A stretch of 64,000 nt of DNA from Rhodococcus sp. HM1 (lineage in GTDB: Bacteria > Actinomycetota > Actinomycetes > Mycobacteriales > Mycobacteriaceae), in NCBI RefSeq assembly GCF_023218075.1, contig NZ_JALPTB010000005.1:104246-168245 (forward strand). Direction: 5' to 3'. Below the pieces are notes generated by a model, which ran no database searches, was not told the DNA's origin, and was given only the letters and a program-made list of their open reading frames with translations. Shown here piece by piece: positions 53,074 through 61,541 of this stretch. Made by a program: the position numbers and the translations under genes. Every line of letters begins with the position of its first letter. The stretch's first letter is position 1.

Positions 53074-53655
53074 ATGGTGGATGCGTTCACTGTCCTGAGG
53101 AACGACCACGAGAGCGTGCTGGGCATGTTCGAGGTTCTCGACGGAGCCCCGCAGGGCAGCGGTGCCCAGCTCAGCGGATTGGGCACCATGGTGACCGATC
53201 TGGTCGTCGCGGAGTCGAGACACGAAGCGATCGAACAACAATACTTCTGGCCCCTGGTACGGGAACGACTCGAGGACGGCGACATACTCGCCGACGACGC
53301 GATGTCACAGGAGAACTCGGGCAAGCATCTCCTTCAGAAGCTCGAGAACGGCAAACCCGGCGAAGACGAATACCACGGTGCACTGGCCGCTTTCATCACT
53401 GCGGGCCGCAAACACATCGCGTACGAGCAGAACGTGGTCTGGCCGCGTCTGGCCGCCGAACTGAGCGAAAGCGAACTTCAGGAACTGGGGGCAACTCTCC
53501 TCAACGCCAAGAAGAAGGCGCCCACGCGCCCGCATCCGGACACACCGTCCGGACCGGGCGCGCAGAAGATGATGGGCACGGCCGCCGCCACGCTCGACAA
53601 GATGCGCGATGCGGTCACCGGGCGCAGCCACCCACCGGACCCACCGACTCCGTAA
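53074..53655 (+). CDS. Hemerythrin HHE-domain protein
   Basis: A 193-residue protein with an HHE cation-binding domain (residues 1-140). Iron-ligand His/Glu pairs are in LRNDHESVLGMFE, VAESRHEAIEQQYFWP, NSGKHLLQKLE and ITAGRKHIAYEQNVVWP. A Pro/Lys-rich tail follows. Such proteins handle O2, NO or peroxide. The ATG at 53074 has GGAGG at 8 nt; ATG 53068 would be only 2 nt from it. It is divergent from the Mn catalase gene (152 nt), which supports a peroxide-stress role. Confidence 0.9.
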   Translation: MVDAFTVLRNDHESVLGMFEVLDGAPQGSGAQLSGLGTMVTDLVVAESRHEAIEQQYFWPLVRERLEDGDILADDAMSQENSGKHLLQKLENGKPGEDEYHGALAAFITAGRKHIAYEQNVVWPRLAAELSESELQELGATLLNAKKKAPTRPHPDTPSGPGAQKMMGTAAATLDKMRDAVTGRSHPPDPPTP

Positions 53656-53673
53656 TCGATCCGGGCGAGGCGA

Positions 53674-54642
53674 TCAGCGCGGAGCCAGCGCGCGGATCGC
53701 TTCCGCGGGATCGCCCGGGGTCGCCAGCGCGATCGCCGGCGTCGTCACGCCGGCCTCGGTGTAGCGCTCGATGTGTTCCCTGCAGGCGTCCGGATGGCCG
53801 TGGATCACGAGGTCGTCGACGACGCTGTCCGGGATCGCGTCGAGCGCGCCCTTGCGGTCGCCTTCCTCCCACAGCCGCCACATGCCGGCGAACTCGTCCG
53901 ATCGTCCGAGGAACTCGTGGAATGCGCGGTAGACGGGGACGTTCATGTAGGCGGCGATCATGCGCCGGCCGAGCGCGCGGGCGGTGTCGGTGTCGAAGCC
54001 CTGGAGCACGAAGATGCGCGCGACGATCTCCTTGCCGTCGCCGCCTTCGTGCACGTAGGGGGCCACGGTGCGCACGTCGTCCGCGGACAACCAGTTGACG
54101 ATCGCCCCGTCCGCTTCCCGGCCGGCGAGCCGCAGCATGCCGGGTCGCAGGGCGGCGAGCAGCACCGGCGGTGCGGGATCGGCGACGAGTCCCGGACGGA
54201 ACCCGTCGACCGTGAACGTGTCGTACTCCTGGCTCACCTTCTCCCCCGCGAGCGCGGACTTCAGGAAGCGCAGGGTGTCGCGGGCACGTTTGAACGGCTC
54301 CTCGAACGGTATGCCGTTCCACTTCTCGACGATCACGTTGGACGAGGTGCCCACGCCGAGCACGAACTGTCCCGGCGCCGCGCTCGCCAGGGTCGCCGCG
54401 GACATGGCGAGGGTTGCGGGGCCGCGCGTGTAGACGGGGACGATCGCGGTACCGAGACGGAGGGTCGGCGCCCACACGCTCGCGAGGGCGAGCGGCGTGA
54501 AGGCATCGGCGACGCCCGCCTCCGCCGACCACACGTCCGTGTAGCCGAGATCCGGGAGCTCTTCGATCAGTTTGCGCTGGTCCGGGAGCGGAATCCCGTC
54601 GAGGGGAACGGTCAGTCCCCAACGTCGTGTGGTGTGCGTCAT
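53674..54642 (-). CDS. LLM-class F420-dependent oxidoreductase
   Basis: A 322-residue luciferase-fold enzyme that uses F420. Recognisable parts are WGLTVPLDGIPLPDQ, GYTDVWSAEAGVADAFTPLA, LRLGTAIVPVYTRGP, and APGQFVLGVGTSSNVIVEKW. The start ATG 54642 has GGTGG at 6 nt; 54651 is the alternative. It converges on the hemerythrin-like gene with an 18-nt gap and is divergent from the Hsp70-like gene. The substrate is unknown. Confidence 0.9.
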   Translation of the reverse strand: MTHTTRRWGLTVPLDGIPLPDQRKLIEELPDLGYTDVWSAEAGVADAFTPLALASVWAPTLRLGTAIVPVYTRGPATLAMSAATLASAAPGQFVLGVGTSSNVIVEKWNGIPFEEPFKRARDTLRFLKSALAGEKVSQEYDTFTVDGFRPGLVADPAPPVLLAALRPGMLRLAGREADGAIVNWLSADDVRTVAPYVHEGGDGKEIVARIFVLQGFDTDTARALGRRMIAAYMNVPVYRAFHEFLGRSDEFAGMWRLWEEGDRKGALDAIPDSVVDDLVIHGHPDACREHIERYTEAGVTTPAIALATPGDPAEAIRALAPR

Positions 54643-54734
54643 GTTCGCCACCCTAACTGCACGGCGTCACCGGCAACATCGCCGACAGCACAGCGCCGGG
54701 CATGCTCGCCGCGCGCGACCCGTGACCAAACCGT

Positions 54735-54740
54735 TATAGT
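54735..54740 (+). promoter_or_regulatory. Leaderless -10 element for the Hsp70-like gene
   Basis: TATAGT ends 7 nt before the ATG at 54748; no ribosome site is present. Confidence 0.55.
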
Positions 54741-54747
54741 CGGCGTC

Positions 54748-56217
54748 ATGACGTCAGTTCTCGGTATGTCGGTCGGTGCCAGCGCTGTGCGGTTCGCGCG
54801 CCGCGACACCGAGCGCCTCGACGGCCCCATCTTCCGATCGCACTCGGTGACCGCACTACTCGAACGGCCGGAGGAACCGGCCCCAGAATCCCTCGAGACG
54901 GTCCTCACCCGAACCGGCGAGATCGACCAGATACAGGCCATCGGCGTCGCGTACCGGAACGAGGCACAGGCCGATGCCGTTCAAACCGCGATGGCCCGAC
55001 TGGACATCGACAACTTCCAACTGGTCCCCGAAGTGACCGCAGCGCTCGAAATGCTGGAAGCGTCAGGCGATCTCGGCGACCACGAGACGCTCGTGCTCTA
55101 CGATCTCGGCAGCTCCGGCCTCACCATCACGGTCGTCGACCGCACCACGAGATTCGTGCTGAGCACCGCACGCTCGAACGAGATCAGCGGCGACCTCGTC
55201 GACCGGCTGATCTACGACCACCACCTCGAACAGCACCGCTTGACCGGCCCCACCGACACAGCGGCACAACTGGCCCTGACTGCCAGGTGCCGCGACGCGA
55301 AGGAGCAGCTGTCCACCAGCGGGGCGGTGTGCATGCCGGGCGAAGGTGGTCTGCTGCTGCTCTCCCAGGACAGCTTCGACTCGCTCATCGACGACCCCGT
55401 CAAGACGTCGGCCCGTCTCACCCGCGAAGTCATCCGTCGCTCGGGGCGCACCCCCGACGCCGCGGTACTCATCGGTGGCGGTGCCAACATCCCGCTGGTC
55501 ACCTCCGTGATGGAGTCGTGGCTCAACATTCCGGTGATCGTGCCCGCACAGCCCGAACTCGTCGCGGCGGACGGTGCGGCCCTGCTCGCGCAGCCGGCGA
55601 CCGACACCCTCACCAGCGCGGTGGTAGCCCCGACGGAAACACCCGCGCTCGGCCCGTCGAGCCACGACCTCGACACCGTCGAACTCCGGACCGTCGAAAT
55701 CCCGCACACGACCGACACGACCGACACGACCGCACTGCCGTCGAAACGTCTGGGCTTCCTCATCGCCGGCGGTGTCGTCGCCGCCGTCGCTGTCGTCGGC
55801 CTCGCCATCGGCCTGCTTCCGGGTTCCGACGACGCGCAACCGGCCGCCACGCCACAGAACACCCAGGCACCCTCTGCTACGCAGACAGTGGCGCCACAGC
55901 CCACCACGATCGCGGGTGCGTCGACGTCTCCGGAAGACGCTCCGCCGGTGATCGACAACCAGCCGGTGATCGAAGACCAGCCGAGGGTCCCCGCACAGAC
56001 CCGGGCTCCGGCCACCTATCAGTCTCGGACGCAGTCTCCGACGCAGACCTTCACCACGCCGCATACGCAGGAAAGTGCGCCGGACGACGCGTCGGCTCCG
56101 CCGGCCCCACCGCAACCAGCGGGGCTCCTTCCCAACGTGCCGCAGTTCCAGCTGCCCGCACTTCCCGCGCCCCCACAGATCCCCCTGCCCGAACTGCCCC
56201 GCAGACCAGGGTTCTGA
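54748..56217 (+). CDS. Membrane-anchored Hsp70/actin-like ATPase-fold protein
   Basis: A 489-residue protein with three parts. Residues 1-300 resemble the Hsp70 nucleotide-binding domain: a phosphate-2-like motif LVLYDLGSSGLTITVVD and an adenosine motif VLIGGGANIPLVTSVME are visible. Residues 335-357 form one membrane helix (LGFLIAGGVVAAVAVVGLAI). Residues 360-489 are Pro/Thr/Gln-rich and probably lie outside the cell. No substrate-binding domain is present. Related proteins occur in mycolic-acid bacteria and have no known role; an envelope-linked sensor or scaffold is only a guess. The transcript is probably leaderless. Confidence 0.85.
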   Translation: MTSVLGMSVGASAVRFARRDTERLDGPIFRSHSVTALLERPEEPAPESLETVLTRTGEIDQIQAIGVAYRNEAQADAVQTAMARLDIDNFQLVPEVTAALEMLEASGDLGDHETLVLYDLGSSGLTITVVDRTTRFVLSTARSNEISGDLVDRLIYDHHLEQHRLTGPTDTAAQLALTARCRDAKEQLSTSGAVCMPGEGGLLLLSQDSFDSLIDDPVKTSARLTREVIRRSGRTPDAAVLIGGGANIPLVTSVMESWLNIPVIVPAQPELVAADGAALLAQPATDTLTSAVVAPTETPALGPSSHDLDTVELRTVEIPHTTDTTDTTALPSKRLGFLIAGGVVAAVAVVGLAIGLLPGSDDAQPAATPQNTQAPSATQTVAPQPTTIAGASTSPEDAPPVIDNQPVIEDQPRVPAQTRAPATYQSRTQSPTQTFTTPHTQESAPDDASAPPAPPQPAGLLPNVPQFQLPALPAPPQIPLPELPRRPGF

Positions 56218-56296
56218 ATCCGGGTGCGACGACGAGATCGATGTTGTTTGCGGAATCTGCAGGGGAAGTCGCGAACAACACCGGTCTCGACCGACA

Positions 56297-56333
56297 AGTG
56301 ATGCCCGGGACCTCGTGGGTCCCGGGCATCACT
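56297..56333. terminator. Bidirectional terminator between the Hsp70-like gene and fahA
   Basis: AGTGATGCCCGGGACC-TCGTG-GGTCCCGGGCATCACT is a perfect 16-bp stem between convergent genes. Confidence 0.9.
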
Positions 56334-56403
56334 CTTGTGGTCCGACGTTCGCTCCAGAGGCGCTCCGGTTACTGCGCGGACCTGGTCTCGATGAAGACCG
56401 GGC

Positions 56404-57594
56404 TCAGTTGCCGGCGCCGGTGGCGGGCAGAATTCGGGTACGGACCTCGCCGAAGCCGATCCGGGAGCCGTTCGGGCCGGGTGCGGTCGCCGAGATCGCG
56501 ATCTCGTCGCCGTCCTCGATGAACGTGCGGGTCTCGTCGCCGACCTGAACGGGTTCGGCTCCACCCCACGTGAGTTCGATGAACGCGCCGCGCTGGTTCT
56601 TCTCCGGGCCGGAGATGGTGCCGGAGCCGAACAGGTCACCGGTGCGGGTCGCGGCGCCGTTGACGGACGTGTGCGCGAGCATCTGCGCGGGCGACCAGTA
56701 CATCTGCGCGTACGGCGGGCGGCTGACGACGACCCCGTTCCATTCGACCTCGAGGTCGATGTCCAGGCCCCACTTCTCGTTGCCCTGCAGGTACGGCAGC
56801 GGTTCCGGATCCTGCACCGGGGTGTCGATGCGGGCGGCTTCGAGTGCGGCGAGCGGCACGACCCACGGGGAGATCGACGTCGCGAACGACTTGCCGAGGT
56901 TCGGGCCGAGCGGCACGTACTCCCAGGCCTGGATGTCGCGGGCGGACCAGTCGTTGAGGATGACCGCGCCGAAGCAGTGCTCGGCGAACTCGTCCGGCTT
57001 GATCTGCGAGCCCATCGGGCTGCCGACACCGACGATGAACCCCATCTCGGCTTCGATGTCGAGGCGGATGGACGGCCCGAAGACCGGCGCCGGATCGTTC
57101 GGGCCCTTGCGCTGGCCGCACGGGCGCACGATGTCGACACCCGAGGTGACCACCGTCGACGACCGGCCGTGGTAGCCGACGGGAAGGTGCTTCCAGTTCG
57201 GCATCAGCGGATCGGGGTTCTGCGGGCGGAACAACCGTCCGAGGTTCGACGCGTGGTTCTCCGACGCGTAGAAGTCGACGTAGTCCGCGACCTCGATCGG
57301 AAGGTGCAGCGTCACGTCCGCGATCGGGAACACCGCGTCGTCCGCGACCTCCCCGGACACGAGTTCCTTGATGGCGGAACGCACTTCGTCCCAGCGACGG
57401 CGGCCCTGTGCCATAAAGGCATTGAGCGACGGCTCGGCGAAGACCACGTCGTCCTCGAAGACCCGGCTCAGGTCGAGCACCGTGTCGCCGACGCGGACGC
57501 CGACGCGCGGTTCGGAGTCCTCGGTGGAGAAGATGCCGTAGGGAAGGTTGTCGATGCCGAAGAGCGAACCCTCGGGAATGTCGATGACGGTCAT
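56404..57594 (-). CDS. fahA: Fumarylacetoacetase
   Basis: A 396-residue hydrolase for the last step of homogentisate breakdown, giving fumarate and acetoacetate. The catalytic domain shows YHGRSSTVVTSGVDIVRP (His/Arg), DIEAEMGFIVG (metal Asp/Glu), NDWSARDIQAWEYVPLGPN and GTISGPEKNQRGAFIEL. The ATG at 57594 overlaps the TGA of the upstream barrel-protein gene by 4 nt. It is the third gene of the hmg operon. Confidence 0.95.
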   Translation of the reverse strand: MTVIDIPEGSLFGIDNLPYGIFSTEDSEPRVGVRVGDTVLDLSRVFEDDVVFAEPSLNAFMAQGRRRWDEVRSAIKELVSGEVADDAVFPIADVTLHLPIEVADYVDFYASENHASNLGRLFRPQNPDPLMPNWKHLPVGYHGRSSTVVTSGVDIVRPCGQRKGPNDPAPVFGPSIRLDIEAEMGFIVGVGSPMGSQIKPDEFAEHCFGAVILNDWSARDIQAWEYVPLGPNLGKSFATSISPWVVPLAALEAARIDTPVQDPEPLPYLQGNEKWGLDIDLEVEWNGVVVSRPPYAQMYWSPAQMLAHTSVNGAATRTGDLFGSGTISGPEKNQRGAFIELTWGGAEPVQVGDETRTFIEDGDEIAISATAPGPNGSRIGFGEVRTRILPATGAGN

Positions 57595-58475
57595 GCGGGT
57601 GATCCTTCGGTAATCGGGAGAACGGTTGCGGGCACCAGGCCGAGGTCGATCAGATCGACGAGCGGTTCGACGATGCTGCAGGTACCGAACGACCGGAACC
57701 GGCTGCGCACCTCGGTGATACGTGCCGGCGACAGCGCGGAGAGGCGGGTGGCGACGGCGGCACCGTCGCGGTCGGCGAGCACCGTCGCGAGGCCGGCCAC
57801 GCCCGCGCCGTCCAGTGCGGCATCCACCGCGGCGAGCACGTTGAGGAAGCCGTGCTGCTCGAAGCCGGTGTGCGGGTCCGTGTTCCGGATCGCGTGGTGC
57901 AGACCCGCGGTCGCCTTGAACGGCACGCCGGCGTTGACTGCGGTCCGGATGGCTTCGGCCAGTTCGGTCTCGTCCGGGTAGGCCTCGGCGACGACACCGC
58001 CGGTGCGGAACTTGGCCGCGTGCGGCGTCCCGGCGAGCCCGGCCAGGAGGGCGGGCCGACGGTCGTCACGGGGCACCTCGACGAACAGTGCGACGCCGGG
58101 GAGTTCGGCGGCGACAACGTCGAGCGCAGCGAGGAATTCGTCGGCGCTGCTGTCGGCGGGAACCGCGATCTCCGCTGCCTCGACGGTCACGCCGTCGAGT
58201 TCACGCAGCCGAGCCACCGCGGCGGACACGGTCGCGGGACCACCCGGAGCCGTGATACTCAGGGCGAGTTCGCCGCCGAGCGGACGGGATTCGAGCGACT
58301 CGACCAGTTCTTCGATGCGCGGAACGGGAAAGACGAACAGCCCCACCAGATCCGAGTAGTCGGAGATACGGTGTCCGGCGTGCGCCGGCAGTGCCTGCTC
58401 CAGCGGGGCATTGCCCGGCGGGAACAGTGCGGCGTCGTCACACAGTCCGGTGAACAGAGTTCCGAGAGTTGTCAC
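57591..58475 (-). CDS. Unknown beta/alpha-barrel protein of the homogentisate operon
   Basis: A 294-residue protein that I do not recognise functionally. It has a barrel-like alternation of strands and helices, with conserved-looking pieces LFVFPVPRIEELVESL, KFRTGGVVAEAYPDETELAE and VPFKATAGLHHAIRNTD. The Lys and paired His of FKATAGLHH, near the C-terminal barrel strands, look like an active site. The GTG at 58475 overlaps the hmgA stop (GTGA) and its own stop overlaps fahA (ATGA), so all three are coupled. No maleylacetoacetate isomerase gene is in the operon; this protein occupies that place in the gene order. Confidence 0.75.
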   Translation of the reverse strand: MTTLGTLFTGLCDDAALFPPGNAPLEQALPAHAGHRISDYSDLVGLFVFPVPRIEELVESLESRPLGGELALSITAPGGPATVSAAVARLRELDGVTVEAAEIAVPADSSADEFLAALDVVAAELPGVALFVEVPRDDRRPALLAGLAGTPHAAKFRTGGVVAEAYPDETELAEAIRTAVNAGVPFKATAGLHHAIRNTDPHTGFEQHGFLNVLAAVDAALDGAGVAGLATVLADRDGAAVATRLSALSPARITEVRSRFRSFGTCSIVEPLVDLIDLGLVPATVLPITEGSPA

Positions 58476-59680
58476 TTGCCTGCACCTCGATTGCGGTTCC
58501 AGCTTCCGGCGTAGGTGGTGTCCTCGCACGCGAACGCACCCTCGCCGAGTTCGAGCGGGCGGAACGTGTCGACCATGACGGCGAGTTCGTCGAAGAACTC
58601 GACGCCGATGCTGCGCTCGTATGCGCCGGGCTGCGGGCCGTGCGCGTGCCCACCCGGGTGGACCGAGATGGAGCCCTGCCCGATGCCGGATCCCTTGCGG
58701 GCCTCGTAGTCGCCGCCGCAGTAGAACATGATCTCGTCGGAGTCGACGTTGGAGTGGTAGTACGGCACCGGGACGGCGAGCGGGTGGTAGTCCACCTTGC
58801 GGGGCACAAAGTTGCAGATGACGAAGTTGTTGCCCTCGAACGCCTGGTGTGCCGGCGGCGGCTGGTGCACGCGACCGGTGATGGGCTCGTAGTCGTGGAT
58901 GGAGAAGGTGTACGGGTAGAGGCAGCCGTCCCAGCCGACCACGTCGAACGGGTGCGTGGGCACGACGTAGCGGGTGCCGACGATGCCGTGCGACGTGCGG
59001 TGCTTGACGAGCACCTCGACCTCGCCCTCGAGGTTCTCGACCTCGACGAGGGCGGTCGGGCCGTGCAGGTCGCGCTCGCAGAACGGGGAGTTCTCGAGGA
59101 ACTGGCCGAACCGCGACAGGTAACGCTTCGGCGGCACGATGTGGCTGTTGGCCTCGATGACGTAGGCGCGCAGCGGCTCGTCGCCGGTGGGGATCCAGCG
59201 GTGCGTCGTCGCCATCGGCAGCAGCACGTAGTCGCCGGACTTCGCCTCGAGCGTGCCGAAGACGGTTTCGACTGTGGCCGTGCCGGATTCGACGTAGACC
59301 ATCTCGTCGCCGACGACGTTGCGGTACAGCGGCGATTCCTTCTTCGACACCACGTACGAGATGCGCACGTCGGCGTTGCCGAGGATCAGGCGGCGGCCGG
59401 TGACGACGTCGGTGTCCGCCCACAGGTTCTCGGGGAACAGGTCGTGGAGCTTGAGGTGCCGCGGCGTGAGCGGATGATTCGGCGTGGTCGTCTGGTCCGG
59501 CAGGTCCCACACGGTCGCGTCGACGATCGCCGACGGGATGTGCCGGTGGTACAGCAGCGACGAGTCGGACGAGAAGCCCTCCTCGCCCATCAGCTCCTCG
59601 TAGTAGAGGTTGCCGTTCTCGTCGCGGTGCTGGGTGTGACGCTTCGGCGGGATGACGCCGAGCTGTCGGTAGAACGCCAT
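58472..59680 (-). CDS. hmgA: Homogentisate 1,2-dioxygenase
   Basis: A 402-residue cupin dioxygenase that opens the ring of homogentisate to maleylacetoacetate, in tyrosine and phenylalanine breakdown. Iron-ligand region: YYHSNVDSDEIMFYCGG (His/Glu) and SVHPGGHAHGPQPGAYE (His). It is the first gene of the operon with the barrel protein and fahA. A MarR-type palindrome lies about 55-75 nt before its ATG. Confidence 0.95.
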   Translation of the reverse strand: MAFYRQLGVIPPKRHTQHRDENGNLYYEELMGEEGFSSDSSLLYHRHIPSAIVDATVWDLPDQTTTPNHPLTPRHLKLHDLFPENLWADTDVVTGRRLILGNADVRISYVVSKKESPLYRNVVGDEMVYVESGTATVETVFGTLEAKSGDYVLLPMATTHRWIPTGDEPLRAYVIEANSHIVPPKRYLSRFGQFLENSPFCERDLHGPTALVEVENLEGEVEVLVKHRTSHGIVGTRYVVPTHPFDVVGWDGCLYPYTFSIHDYEPITGRVHQPPPAHQAFEGNNFVICNFVPRKVDYHPLAVPVPYYHSNVDSDEIMFYCGGDYEARKGSGIGQGSISVHPGGHAHGPQPGAYERSIGVEFFDELAVMVDTFRPLELGEGAFACEDTTYAGSWNRNRGAGK

Positions 59681-59734
59681 GGGGTTCAGCTCCTCGCAGG
59701 TTCCTCAGGCCGATCGAGGCGGTTGCGCCCCGGT

Positions 59735-59754
59735 GTTAATAAACACATTAACTA
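59735..59754. promoter_or_regulatory. Putative MarR operator of the homogentisate operon
   Basis: GTTAAT-AAACAC-ATTAAC (59735-59752) is a perfect 6-bp inverted repeat; CATTAACTA within it also occurs at the MarR gene's own promoter. It lies before hmgA in a 164-nt gene-free gap. Confidence 0.65.
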
Positions 59755-59844
59755 GTTTTGCGGGACGAAAGCAACCACGGAACGGTCACGAGGTCGTGAC
59801 GATCGGAGTATCCACACCCTTGACCGGGCACGGAGCTCCCGCGA

Positions 59845-60465
59845 TCAGTTGCGTCCGCGCACGTCGAACTGGCTACGGTTCGTGATCAGCTTGTTCAGGA
59901 GCATGACGAGGATCTGCTGTTCGGCCTCGGTCAGCACCTCGACCCACGCCGCCTCGCGCTCGTTCTGCGCGCGGAACGCCTCGGAGATCTCGCGCTCCCC
60001 CGCCTCGGTGAGCGACAACTGCACCGATCGGCCGTCGTGACTCGCCGGCGTCCGCTCCAGGAGACCTGCCTCGACCAGCGGTTTTGCCAGATTCGACACG
60101 GCCGCGCGGCTCATGCCGGTCAGCCGTGCGGCGCCCTTCGGCTCGATCGGCCCGGCCAGCCACACGACGAACAGCAGGCGGTAGGCGGACCACGAGCGGC
60201 CGTTGGGCCGGTGCACGGTGGATTCGAGGTCGTAGGTGACGACGTCCGACGCCCGGTTCAGGGTGAGCAGCACCTCGGTGGCATTGCGGTGGTAGTCGCC
60301 GTATCTGCTGCCCAGCCGGCTTTTCGCGAGTTCGACGAACGACCAGTAGTCGAGCGAGTCCGGCGCTGTCGGTCCCCCAACCTCGCTCTGCCCACCATCC
60401 ATGGGGCCCACACTATCGCGGCTACTGGTGGAGATATTCGAGGCCGACGATTTCCGGGAATTCAC
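59845..60465 (-). CDS. MarR-family regulator of the homogentisate operon
   Basis: A 206-residue winged-helix regulator. The HTH is in EPKGAARLTGMSRAAVSNLA and the wing is TPASHDGRSVQLSLTEAGER. The N-terminal extension of about 60 residues is longer than usual. The GTG at 60465 is 6 nt after TATACT on the reverse strand, so it is probably leaderless; a TTG at 60468 or an ATG at 60402 are alternatives. It is transcribed toward hmgA, and the same CATTAACTA word lies before both genes, which supports autoregulation and control of hmgA. Confidence 0.88.
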   Translation of the reverse strand: MNSRKSSASNISTSSRDSVGPMDGGQSEVGGPTAPDSLDYWSFVELAKSRLGSRYGDYHRNATEVLLTLNRASDVVTYDLESTVHRPNGRSWSAYRLLFVVWLAGPIEPKGAARLTGMSRAAVSNLAKPLVEAGLLERTPASHDGRSVQLSLTEAGEREISEAFRAQNEREAAWVEVLTEAEQQILVMLLNKLITNRSQFDVRGRN

Positions 60466-60470
60466 CAAGA

Positions 60471-60488
60471 TAGTATATCCATTAACTA
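60471..60488. promoter_or_regulatory. Autoregulatory MarR site over the -10 element
   Basis: TAGTATAT-CC-ATTAACTA is an imperfect palindrome that covers the reverse-strand -10 TATACT (60472-60477) of the MarR gene. It shares CATTAACTA with the site before hmgA. Confidence 0.6.
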
Positions 60489-60628
60489 CCTCGCCCCGCT
60501 GATATCTCTGCCAGGAGTCTGCACCCGCGCTGCGATGAGCATTGCACTGCGACAGTTACCGCTCCACTCGGAAAATTCTGTAGAAAGGACTCGGACAGAC
60601 AGCCCCGGCCGGCCCGAGAAGGACCCAC

Positions 60629-61312
60629 ATGAGCACCTTGCAGACGCTCGATCGTGGGCTGCGCGCACTCGACATCGTGTCCCAGTCGCCATCCGGAATC
60701 TCTGTAGCGGACCTGTCCCGCGAACTCGATGTGCACCGAGCTATCTGCTATCGAATCGTCGCCACTCTCGAAGAGCATTCGCTGGTCGCCCGGGCCTCGG
60801 ACGGCCGGATACGCCTGGGCGCGGCCGCGGTGGTGCTCGCGTCGAGATTCGAACCGCAGTTCGCGGTCGAGGTGAATCCGATACTGCACACGCTCGCCGA
60901 CGAGACCCGCGCGACGGCATTCGTGTCCGTCGCCCAAGGGCAGAACTGCGTCGTAATCATGGTCGCCGAGCCAGAAGGCACGCTGCTGCGGGTGGGCTAT
61001 CGCGTCGGTAGTAGCCATCCGATCGACCGCGGCGCCGCAGGCATCGCGATCCTCGCCCTGCGACCCGAATCGCCGGGTGACTCCGAGGCGGTACGCCGAG
61101 CTCGGGCCGACGGCTACAGCCTCACCCGCGGCCAGCTCGAGCACGGCGCAGTCGGTATCGCGTCCGGTATCGCACTCCCACAGGGAGTCGGGCCGGGCGC
61201 CGGCCTCGAACGGAGCGTCGGCGTCGTTGCAATAGACGGCCTTGACACCGAACGCGCGGCGCAGGCGGTCATGCGCACCGCCCGCGAAATCGAGCGCCTC
61301 ATCAACGTCTGA
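60629..61312 (+). CDS. IclR-family regulator, probably of the P450 gene
   Basis: A 227-residue IclR protein. The winged HTH is in GISVADLSRELDVHRAICYR (residues about 22-45), and the effector domain includes HPIDRGAAGIAILALRPE. It is a little short at the C-terminus for the family (about 250). The ATG at 60629 has AAGGA upstream. It lies directly before the CYP116B gene on the same strand, with a 229-nt gap holding an inverted repeat, so local control of the P450 by an aromatic or similar ligand is likely. Confidence 0.9.
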   Translation: MSTLQTLDRGLRALDIVSQSPSGISVADLSRELDVHRAICYRIVATLEEHSLVARASDGRIRLGAAAVVLASRFEPQFAVEVNPILHTLADETRATAFVSVAQGQNCVVIMVAEPEGTLLRVGYRVGSSHPIDRGAAGIAILALRPESPGDSEAVRRARADGYSLTRGQLEHGAVGIASGIALPQGVGPGAGLERSVGVVAIDGLDTERAAQAVMRTAREIERLINV

Positions 61313-61471
61313 CGCTCCCCACAACAGCTTTCCCTCGCGAAGCTGCGCACTCACACCGCAGCAACGTCCACATCGTGGTACCCGTCTCCCCGCGACAGTC
61401 CCGTTCACCGTTCCCTGGGCCGCACTTGACCGCGAATGTGACCACGCTTACCCTGATCGAAGTTCGCTCAC

Positions 61472-61499
61472 AGTTACATATTGTGCGTTATTAGTAACT
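61472..61499. promoter_or_regulatory. Inverted repeat in the CYP116B promoter region
   Basis: AGTTAC and GTAACT flank a 16-bp AT-rich centre, 43-70 nt before the P450 start. It is the most AT-rich part of the gap and the likely promoter/operator; IclR binding is inferred. Confidence 0.5.
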
Positions 61500-61541
61500 T
61501 CGCAGCTCAATGCGAGTCCAACACAGACGGAGATGCAAGCC

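Noticed and set aside
58469..59755. 428-residue forward frame opposite hmgA
   Set aside because: Antisense shadow; hmgA has all catalytic residues.
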